Assembly (NCBI GenBank): GCA_964553375.1
Contig: CAZKKN010000012.1
Location: forward strand, 1-43,580
Length of the DNA stretch: 43,580 bases
From: UBA9715 sp964553375
GTDB taxonomy: Bacteria > Actinomycetota > Coriobacteriia > Coriobacteriales > Eggerthellaceae
Reading direction: 5' to 3'
Position 1 is the first letter of the stretch; each line of letters begins with the position of its first letter. Below, in pieces: positions 20,030-26,905 of this stretch. Under the pieces are notes generated by a model. That model was not told where the DNA came from, did no database searches, and saw nothing but the letters and a program-made list of their open reading frames with translations. A program made the translations under genes and the position numbers.

Positions 20030-22654
20030 CTATCTTTCTATACGTGCCGAAGCAACAACGCCAGTGGCAGGATCGTAATCACGAGAGAACTCCTCGGGAT
20101 ACTCCTGTGCAAGTTGGAATACGTCCACCTTCTCGATGCCCACCAAGAAACCGTTCGTTACCTCACCGGCAGCATTCTGAGAAGAGATGGCACTCGGGCA
20201 GATGAGGTTATTCGCTCCACCGCGATCGAGGCCACCAGCCCCTCCCACGATGGAATCCACGCGAGCGCCATGGTCCTGATAGAGTACGCCGGGCATTATA
20301 CGTTCGGTCACATAAACGCCACCAAGCACAGCGCCGCGCTCGTTGAACAGCTTGGCTACATCCCCATGGGAGAGCCCAAGACGCTCAGCGTCGCTTGGGT
20401 GCACCCAAATAGGCTCGTAACCATAACCATCCGGACCAACGACTTTGCAGGTATCGATCTCGCGCAGCCAAGGCACATCATCGTGCTGAGCATGGACACG
20501 CCAGTGAGGGTGGTTCGATACCAGCAAATAGGGGAATCGTTGAGCGCGATCGCTGTACCGGCGCTCGTGGTGTTCTTCAGATTCGCTCACCCAATGAGCC
20601 ACAGGGCCGCGTTGGGTATCACCAGGGAATATGTTGGCTAAAGTGGAGGAGTAGAACTCAATGAGGCCACTGGGGGTCTCTAAGGGATGCGCCTGCGGAT
20701 CCTCGTAGAAGTCCAAGAGCCCAACGGTATCGTTTTCCCATCCCTGCTTTGTTGGGAACATTCGCAAACCGGTGTCCATGAACTGCTCGTAGGCGCCATT
20801 GACATCATTCTCAACTTTGTCGATACCGCAGCCCTTGAAGCCGGCTTCGATATGCTCTTGAACGGTTTTACCTGATGTGTAAAGGTCGTACAATCCTTCG
20901 TAGATTCCACCATAGGCCTCAAGCTTGCGTGCAACCTCACCCACAGCTTCATAGTCCGACAGCGACTCTCCCACCCGGTCCACACCGGGTGCTTCATGGT
21001 AAATCATGCTCCACTGACCATTTTGGTTATCCACGCCGAAGTCTTCCAATTCGAGTTTGGTAGAAATGGGAAGCACGATATCGGCGAAGTAGCATTCGTT
21101 CTCCATCCACGGATGCTGCACGACCACGAACTCCATCTTCTCGCTTCGCAAGGCGTCCTGATATTCGTTGCCGCCATTCCAGCATGTTTCCCAGCAAGGG
21201 GAGTCGGTCCACAGCATATGGATATCGCCATGGCCCTTGAGAGGGAAACGGTATTGGATGAGCTGGTCTTCGCGGGGCATGCTGCAATAGGTATGCCCAT
21301 ACCAAGTGAGCGGATCATCTTCAGTGTAATCGCCGAGGATGGCTTTATGCACAAGGGTCTTGGGCAGGAAGCTCGGTGAGATATCCGCATTGAATCCTGC
21401 ATTATAGCCAGCGAATACATTGGGATACAGCGAGAACCCTGGCAGCGGATTATATCCGGGATTGCCGAAGAGGGACCACTCGATGAACTTGACCTGTGCA
21501 ACCCCGTGCTGCCCAACTCCCCTCATCGCCAGCAGATACACCTCCAAACGAGCAGGCTCATGGCAAAAGACCGAACGCACCATGCCACCGCCATTGCAGT
21601 GCGCAATGGATACCACATGGGAGGCCCAGTAACGGGCAAGGGCCTTGATCCTATAGGAGGGAATGCCGCACAGTTCTGCAGCCCACTCCGGGGTCTTCGG
21701 AACGCCATCTTCGTCGCCGAGGACATAGTATTCGAACCATTCGTAACCAACGGAGTGGGTTGCAAGGTATTCCTTTTCCACGGTTCCCTCGGTCATCCAC
21801 ACGTAGGCGATAGCCAGCTGTAAAGCCGCATCGGTGTTGGGATAGATGGGGATCCACTTGTCCGCATGCACCCCGCAAGCGTAGTTGACATCAGGGCAGA
21901 TGTAGATCTGCTTCACGCCGCAGTCGGTAAGCCAGTAGCACAAACGGCTTGCTTGCTGACCGCCCCAACCCCAGGGAGTGGTTTCGATATCCGCACCCCA
22001 AAACAGCAATGCATCGGAATGACGGGCGATATCTTGCATGAGGTTGTTCTGATGTGTATTCTGCCCCACGGGGTCCATGCCCCAAACATGCTTAGCCCCC
22101 CAGTACCATCCTTCCCAAGAATCCGGTTGGCGCGCCATATTCGTGAAGCCACCGATGTGTTCGAGCATGCGCGTTTGGCAACCATGGGTGCCCTGAACGG
22201 CCTTGGTTTCGCCATGGCCCTCGCCTTGCGCCAGAATGGCATATGGCGTGTAATCCTTATGGATGCGCACGATCTCCTGGGCGATGATCTGGGTAGCCTC
22301 ATCCCAACTGATTCGCTCATAGCCGCTTATCCCGCGATTCTGCGGATTACGCTCCCCGTTCGGATCCCAGTCGACCCGCTTCAAAGGATAGGGAATTCGA
22401 TTCTTGGAATAGGTGCGCTTCTTATACACGAGATGCAATGGAGACGGAAGCGATTTCATCCCGGGCTCAAATGTATGGCCTTTGGCTTCGAGCTTCCAAT
22501 AGTTCAGCTCTTCAGGAGTATAGTGCTCATCATAGTGTGCAGGGCGAATCCGGGCGATCCTGCCGTCCTTGATATCAACCGAGCAGATATTCGACCCTGT
22601 TCCATGGCTGCAAAAACCCATACCCCGGTATACTGTCCTATCTGTTGTCTTCAC
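20030..22654 (-). CDS. molybdopterin oxidoreductase large subunit, pyrogallol transhydroxylase/catechol dehydroxylase-like
   Basis: This 874-residue protein belongs to the DMSO reductase superfamily with a bis-MGD cofactor. There is no Tat signal. Of the N-terminal Fe-S cysteines only C15 and C24 remain, so no cluster is expected here, as in pyrogallol-phloroglucinol transhydroxylase (about 875 residues, cytoplasmic). Residues H147 (GEGHGE) and D178-S179-W180 (ARQPDSWEGWYWG) line up within four positions of the transhydroxylase active-site His144, Asp174, Ser175 (Mo ligand) and Trp176, as I recall that structure. The C-terminal molybdopterin-binding domain has VSNHPHWRVHAQHDDVPWL. Gut catechol dehydroxylases belong to the same branch, so the reaction could be hydroxyl transfer or reductive dehydroxylation. 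The start is a GTG after GGAGGGAGGA. Confidence 0.85.
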   Translation of the reverse strand: MKTTDRTVYRGMGFCSHGTGSNICSVDIKDGRIARIRPAHYDEHYTPEELNYWKLEAKGHTFEPGMKSLPSPLHLVYKKRTYSKNRIPYPLKRVDWDPNGERNPQNRGISGYERISWDEATQIIAQEIVRIHKDYTPYAILAQGEGHGETKAVQGTHGCQTRMLEHIGGFTNMARQPDSWEGWYWGAKHVWGMDPVGQNTHQNNLMQDIARHSDALLFWGADIETTPWGWGGQQASRLCYWLTDCGVKQIYICPDVNYACGVHADKWIPIYPNTDAALQLAIAYVWMTEGTVEKEYLATHSVGYEWFEYYVLGDEDGVPKTPEWAAELCGIPSYRIKALARYWASHVVSIAHCNGGGMVRSVFCHEPARLEVYLLAMRGVGQHGVAQVKFIEWSLFGNPGYNPLPGFSLYPNVFAGYNAGFNADISPSFLPKTLVHKAILGDYTEDDPLTWYGHTYCSMPREDQLIQYRFPLKGHGDIHMLWTDSPCWETCWNGGNEYQDALRSEKMEFVVVQHPWMENECYFADIVLPISTKLELEDFGVDNQNGQWSMIYHEAPGVDRVGESLSDYEAVGEVARKLEAYGGIYEGLYDLYTSGKTVQEHIEAGFKGCGIDKVENDVNGAYEQFMDTGLRMFPTKQGWENDTVGLLDFYEDPQAHPLETPSGLIEFYSSTLANIFPGDTQRGPVAHWVSESEEHHERRYSDRAQRFPYLLVSNHPHWRVHAQHDDVPWLREIDTCKVVGPDGYGYEPIWVHPSDAERLGLSHGDVAKLFNERGAVLGGVYVTERIMPGVLYQDHGARVDSIVGGAGGLDRGGANNLICPSAISSQNAAGEVTNGFLVGIEKVDVFQLAQEYPEEFSRDYDPATGVVASARIER

Positions 22655-22821
22655 TCCTCCCTCCTTTCAAGGCATACGCTGTCGCGCATCCCTTCTCGAT
22701 TTCGCCGAATATGCGGAGTGTGAGAACCGTCCCCAACCACAGCGACAGTGCAGCGTTTTGCAAAGGGAGGTATGTTCTCAGGGGAGCCCACTCCAACGCC
22801 GCCCATGATGACTAAATCCTC

Positions 22822-22837
22822 GGTGATTGAAATCACC
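22822..22837. promoter_or_regulatory. palindrome upstream of the large-subunit gene (candidate operator)
   Basis: GGTGATT-GA-AATCACC has perfect 7-bp arms and lies in the 290-base gap between the LuxR-type regulator and the enzyme operon, about 170 bases before the GTG. A symmetric site of this size suits a dimeric helix-turn-helix regulator such as the adjacent one. No clear -10/-35 pair was found in this gap. Confidence 0.5.
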
Positions 22838-22901
22838 CGACGGGTTTGAAATGGCGATAACGCACCTACAAGCCAAGAATGTGCTGCTTGCGAAAGGGTC
22901 A

Positions 22902-22918
22902 TCACCCCCGCAGGGTGA
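22902..22918. promoter_or_regulatory. TCACC-N7-GGTGA element, copy 1
   Basis: TCACCCCCGCAGGGTGA lies just downstream of the regulator gene stop and about 250 bases before the enzyme start. It matches the element at 26028-26044 at 14 of 17 positions. It could be a binding site or a short hairpin ending the regulator transcript. Confidence 0.45.
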
Positions 22919-22944
22919 AGCACCGTGTCTGGCACGATGGGAGC

Positions 22945-24372
22945 TTACTCCACAGGAGCCTCGTCCACCATGTCGAGCAACTGCTGTTGGGAGCTCACAC
23001 CGAGCTTCCGGTAGATATGGCTGATATGGGTCTTTGCCGTATTAAGCGAAATATAGAGTTCGTGCTCTATGAATTTCGCATTTCTCCCGCGCGCCAGAAG
23101 AAGGAGCACATCGAGCTCCCGGGCGGTAAGACCATAGCGTTCCGCCAGGGATAGGCAACGGAATTCAAAGCGGTCGGCATCATCTTCCGCTTCTTCGAAG
23201 TTGATGCGATCCGAAACGTAATTGAACTCGAATGGCTTCATGATCACCATTACGAGCAAGATCAGGGCAAGAGCGAAGAACACGATTACCAAAGAACTGC
23301 CTTTCAGCTCGAATAACCCCAGGATAAACGCGCCATAGCCTAAAAGCACACCAAGGACCAGACCGCCATAAAGGAATAGCCGTCCGCGGGATATCACGAA
23401 AAACGGTGAGGCATTCTGCTCGCCTGATAAAGCGACCAGCGAAGAATAATTCGATATATCCAAATAGAAGAACGCGGCGATCACCACAAGGCAAATGACC
23501 CACTGACACTGTGAATCCACCAGCGGTGTCACCACCAATGCAGCCAAAAGCGGTATGCAAACGATGCGTTGAGCCATGCCGGAGGGGAAGTACTTCTTGC
23601 GGGCTACCAAAGTGGCCGCATAGGCTAGGGCTGCCGCAATCACCGGAATCACCAGCCATGACAGCATCTCAGAGGCAGGGATTATTCGAAAGAAGAGTGT
23701 CATGAATATGCCACATATCATGCTGTAATACCCGATGAGGATCTCATGCCAGGGGGCAAGGGGAAAATGCTCGCCCCTCGTTGAATCTATGTCGTTCTTG
23801 AGACCCATGTATTGACGGCTTATCCTAAGCAGCAATGTGGCAACGCAAAGGATGAAGCCATAGAATCCAATGGCGAAAGCCCATTCCATGTGTATAGCGA
23901 ACAGCGTAAGAAGCGCTGCGATCAAATAGCTTAAGGCTACATAGACCCCAACCTGGTAATGCCAAAAGGGCCTTAAGGTATCGGCCCAGGATACGAGAAA
24001 GAATCCATAGCCGCACCCTGCCGCAAAAGCCAATAATATGAATACGAAATCGGGCAAGGGGGCATTCATCGCCACGATGGAAACCGCTGCCGGCAGCAAG
24101 GTGAACGCCAAAGAAACCCAGCTGAGCTGCGAAAGACTGCGCGAGGCGAAAAGATATCCATGGGATATGGCCGAGAAAATCGACACCGACATCAAGCCCA
24201 CTAAAAGCGCGAGGCGTTCGATCAGGTCAGGAGCGCCATTCCAAGGCTGAGCGAACAGAACCGATGGGTCCAAAAAGGCGCAGAACAACCCGCAAAGCAA
24301 GCATCCCATGCCGATTGAAGACAGCACCAGAATAACGGTGTTCTCAACGATCTTCCTTGCTTGAAGTGACAT
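22945..24372 (-). CDS. 12-TM membrane sensor with LuxR-type DNA-binding domain
   Basis: The protein is 475 residues from the ATG at 24372, which has GGGAG seven bases before it. A TTG-initiated frame is seven residues longer but less likely. The first 390 residues contain about twelve hydrophobic segments arranged like a major-facilitator carrier. A cytoplasmic linker precedes a C-terminal LuxR/GerE helix-turn-helix: LTARELDVLLLLARGRNAKFI, then SLNTAKTHISHIYRKLGVSSQQQLLDMV. Such one-component membrane regulators are plentiful in Eggerthella-type genomes and often adjoin molybdenum enzymes, whose substrates they are thought to sense. Here it sits between one SLC13 gene and the enzyme operon, so it probably controls one or both. 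A strong hairpin upstream at 24407 may separate it from the SLC13 transcript. Confidence 0.88.
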   Translation of the reverse strand: MSLQARKIVENTVILVLSSIGMGCLLCGLFCAFLDPSVLFAQPWNGAPDLIERLALLVGLMSVSIFSAISHGYLFASRSLSQLSWVSLAFTLLPAAVSIVAMNAPLPDFVFILLAFAAGCGYGFFLVSWADTLRPFWHYQVGVYVALSYLIAALLTLFAIHMEWAFAIGFYGFILCVATLLLRISRQYMGLKNDIDSTRGEHFPLAPWHEILIGYYSMICGIFMTLFFRIIPASEMLSWLVIPVIAAALAYAATLVARKKYFPSGMAQRIVCIPLLAALVVTPLVDSQCQWVICLVVIAAFFYLDISNYSSLVALSGEQNASPFFVISRGRLFLYGGLVLGVLLGYGAFILGLFELKGSSLVIVFFALALILLVMVIMKPFEFNYVSDRINFEEAEDDADRFEFRCLSLAERYGLTARELDVLLLLARGRNAKFIEHELYISLNTAKTHISHIYRKLGVSSQQQLLDMVDEAPVE

Positions 24373-24406
24373 AGGTACGCTCCCATTCTGCAACTCTCAT
24401 AGAATA

Positions 24407-24448
24407 CTCGAAGATGAAGCGACGCTTTTGCTCCGCTTCATCTTCGAG
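24407..24448 (-). terminator. 15-bp perfect hairpin between SLC13 and regulator genes
   Basis: Arms 24407-24421 and 24434-24448 pair perfectly over a 12-base loop. On the minus strand it lies after the SLC13 stop and before the regulator start. The following TATTCTAT is only moderately U-rich. It may end, or partly end, the SLC13 transcript. Confidence 0.5.
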
Positions 24449-24495
24449 CGTGTTTCTATGTCGCTGTCGTCAAGATAGCGCCAACCCGATCATTC

Positions 24496-25902
24496 CTATA
24501 ATCCGGCAAAAGCAACAAGCGGAGAAACCATGGTCATATGAAGGATCATCATCACGATCATAGGAACGATGCCGCAAACCAAGTACTGCTTCATGTTCCA
24601 ATAACCATATTTGAATGTAACGATAGGGTTGTTATCGATACCGAGCACAAAAGCGTTAGAGGCATTCATGCCAACGATCACGGTGATCACTGCCGGACTG
24701 ATTCCCAGGGCCCCGGTAATGCCGATCAGCGGAATGATGCAAATGGCATTGATGGCAGGCCCGATGGGCAGGAAGCAGCGGATTATGGGTACGAATACCG
24801 CTATAGCTGCAACAGTGGCGAATGCGCCCGCAGCGGCAAACCCTGCTACCGTGGAATTCAAAAGCCACGAACCTGCACCGCTTGCCTGAATACCGCCGGC
24901 AATGGATTGCACCGCGCCAATCAGCAAAACGATTCCCCAGTTTACCGCCTTAGCGAACTCTTTGAAGCTCAAAACATCGATCCCAGGCAGGAAGAAGGCA
25001 ACCAGGCCCAAAACCGCGATAACCGTAGCATCCCAACCGGTCCAATTGCTCGCTATCCAGAAGACGATCAGAAGAACCATGATGCCCAAGGTCTTTTTGT
25101 CGATGGCTTCCAACGCGCCGACTTCCTTGGCCTTCTGCTCAATCGCCAACTTCGTCTCTTCGCTGATAGGCTCCGGCTTTGAAACGATCATAAGCCAGCC
25201 ATAGGCAACGAAGAAGAGGATCAGGGAGATCGGAATCGCCACAATGCACCATTGAGCGAATGTCATAGCCGTTCCCGTACTCGAAGCCATCATGCCCATA
25301 GCCATCACGTTCATCGAACTTCCGGCAGGGGTCATCCAGCCGCCTATCAGGGAAGCGAAGACGATGCCCACCATGAGGGCGCGGCCGAATTTCGATTTCT
25401 CCGGCTCAACTTTATGGTATGCCAACACACTGCTTCCCGCGATGCCCGCGAAAAGCACCGTGCAGGGTATATCGGAAACAAAAGCAGAGACCAGCGCAGT
25501 TGCCGCCATGAAAACGAAGACGATCCCCTTAGTGTTCCCACGAGCGAGCGTCACTAAAAACGAAACGAGTTTAATGGGTATTTTCGTCTTCATCAGCGCA
25601 GCCGCAAAGCCGAAAGAGGCAAGCACGAAGAAAATCACGCTGCTGATGAAATTGGTCCAGATCAGTTGCGTTGAGTCGTAAACATGGAAGAACGGCATGA
25701 GCACCATCAAGCAAATCGCCGAGATAGCCATATCGATAGGCTCTGTCACCCACAGCACGATTCCGGCCACGATGAGCGCGATGGACATTTTGCCGCCCTC
25801 AGACAGTCCCTCTGGGGTTGGAATCAAAACCGCGATAACCAAAATAGCAATGGCTACGGCAATCCAAGCGATCCTTATGGGAATAGACTTGGTTGTATCC
25901 AT
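24496..25902 (-). CDS. SLC13/DASS family anion symporter (second copy)
   Basis: This 468-residue membrane protein is clearly paralogous to the carrier at 17733. It shares WVTEPIDMAISAICLM, SAFVSDIPCTVLFAGIAG, GGWMTPAGSSMNVMAMG, a WTGWDATVIAVLGLVAFFLPGI block and LGIDNNPIVTFKYG. It should carry a dicarboxylate or other organic anion with sodium. I start at the ATG at 25902, directly after AAGGAGAGGAA. A longer frame to 25962 lies upstream of that ribosome binding site. It is the first gene of the minus-strand cluster and has a candidate regulator site 126 bases upstream. The two carriers differ around the substrate loops (DITTN versus DIPCT), so they may take different anions, for example substrate and product. 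Confidence 0.88.
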   Translation of the reverse strand: MDTTKSIPIRIAWIAVAIAILVIAVLIPTPEGLSEGGKMSIALIVAGIVLWVTEPIDMAISAICLMVLMPFFHVYDSTQLIWTNFISSVIFFVLASFGFAAALMKTKIPIKLVSFLVTLARGNTKGIVFVFMAATALVSAFVSDIPCTVLFAGIAGSSVLAYHKVEPEKSKFGRALMVGIVFASLIGGWMTPAGSSMNVMAMGMMASSTGTAMTFAQWCIVAIPISLILFFVAYGWLMIVSKPEPISEETKLAIEQKAKEVGALEAIDKKTLGIMVLLIVFWIASNWTGWDATVIAVLGLVAFFLPGIDVLSFKEFAKAVNWGIVLLIGAVQSIAGGIQASGAGSWLLNSTVAGFAAAGAFATVAAIAVFVPIIRCFLPIGPAINAICIIPLIGITGALGISPAVITVIVGMNASNAFVLGIDNNPIVTFKYGYWNMKQYLVCGIVPMIVMMILHMTMVSPLVAFAGL

Positions 25903-26027
25903 TTCCTCTCCTTTTCTTATCGGATGGATTGAACGGACAGCCTCCCCTGCTGTTCGCATCATGAATTCTCTGCTATCGATGCAAGACTTTCACCACCCAG
26001 CGATAATGAAATAACGCGTGCGGCCTC

Positions 26028-26044
26028 TCACCTTCTCAGGGTGA
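26028..26044. promoter_or_regulatory. TCACC-N7-GGTGA element, copy 2
   Basis: TCACCTTCTCAGGGTGA lies 126 bases before the SLC13 start at 25902. It matches the site at 22902-22918 at 14 of 17 positions and has the same arm spacing. Confidence 0.45.
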
Positions 26045-26171
26045 CAGGCGCTATCTTGGAAACCATTTTGGAAAAGACCTACGATCCTCTTGCGCTTTAT
26101 ACGACTATGTCTTATAGTGGAGAAGGTCTGAAGCACTATGGATCCGATACCCCTCCCATCGAATCCAACAG

Positions 26172-26209
26172 AAGAGAAGGAGCCGGGCATTCACTCGGCT
26201 CCTTCTCTT
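26172..26209. terminator. strong hairpin, probable terminator
   Basis: AAGAGAAGGAGCCG (26172-26185) pairs with CGGCTCCTTCTCTT (26196-26209) over a 10-base loop. The plus-strand arm ends CTTCTCTTT, giving a U-rich end. No gene that it would terminate is seen close by on either strand. Confidence 0.5.
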
Positions 26210-26407
26210 TAAGTTAAAGGGCAGGGTGCGCACCCGTTCCCACTTGAAACATTGAGTCGAATAATCTCTGCCTTGCAGGCGGAAACTTCCCAGGCCATGC
26301 ACCGCGCTGCCTGCAACCCTAACCTTGGCACGCATAACCTCGGCCGCCCACCGTGCGTAGCCTGCAACCTCTTTTCGCTCCGCCTTCATGCCCCCAACGC
26401 AGACAGT

Positions 26408-26616
26408 GCACAACCTGCCATTTCGTGCCACTTTTTCGCTGGAATGGTACAAAAAACGAAGGTGTGTGCTCTTCTGGGTCCCGATACCCACATGCGGATC
26501 AGCGTTTCCCCAGGTCGCGGATTTCGAGGTTACCGGGAGAAGAGCTTTTGGGGCACACAACCTATGATTTCGTGCCATTTCTGCGAAAAAATGGCACGAA
26601 ATGACAGGTTGCGTGC
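26408..26616. repeat. REP-like repeats, three related copies
   Basis: A unit of about 30 bases with core CATTTCGTGCCA occurs at 26408-26439, at 26553-26580 and inverted at 26589-26616. The last two face each other across eight bases and form a long hairpin with four mismatches in 28 positions. A decayed inverted partner of the first copy follows at about 26440-26470. Confidence 0.7.
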
Positions 26617-26905
26617 TCGGGGGCTGTGTTGCAAAGATCTCGCGCACGCCCGACCGCCGCCCAGTTGCGACGAGAGGCCGCAGGCGACGGAGGCGCCACT
26701 GAGGGCGGGGTGCCAGGTTGAGCGATTCTGCAGCTCACGCAACCTCGATCATCCAATGGAAAGCGAAGCCTTAACACACCTGGCCATCCCGCCTCTGCCG
26801 TAGCGCCTGCATCCTTCACCATCTCAGCAGCAACGTCGGCATTCACGTTGCCGACCATCAATGCAGACGTGCATTTAGAACCCTGGCCCTAAGCTCGAGC
26901 CCTGG

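Larger units (their letters stand above)
25903..26905. other. 1-kb gene-free spacer
   Basis: No gene is supported. The right end of the SLC13 promoter region (25903-26050) contains a TCACC-N7-GGTGA site. A strong hairpin lies at 26172-26209 and REP-like repeats lie at 26408-26616. The rest (26640-26900) shows only a minor GTCGGC/GCCGAC inverted repeat near 26845. Open frames here are short and cross the repeats. Confidence 0.55.

Noticed and set aside
26105..26861. Short frames on both strands in the 1-kb spacer
   Set aside because: They are translations of the REP-like repeats and hairpin. None has a ribosome binding site or conserved pattern.
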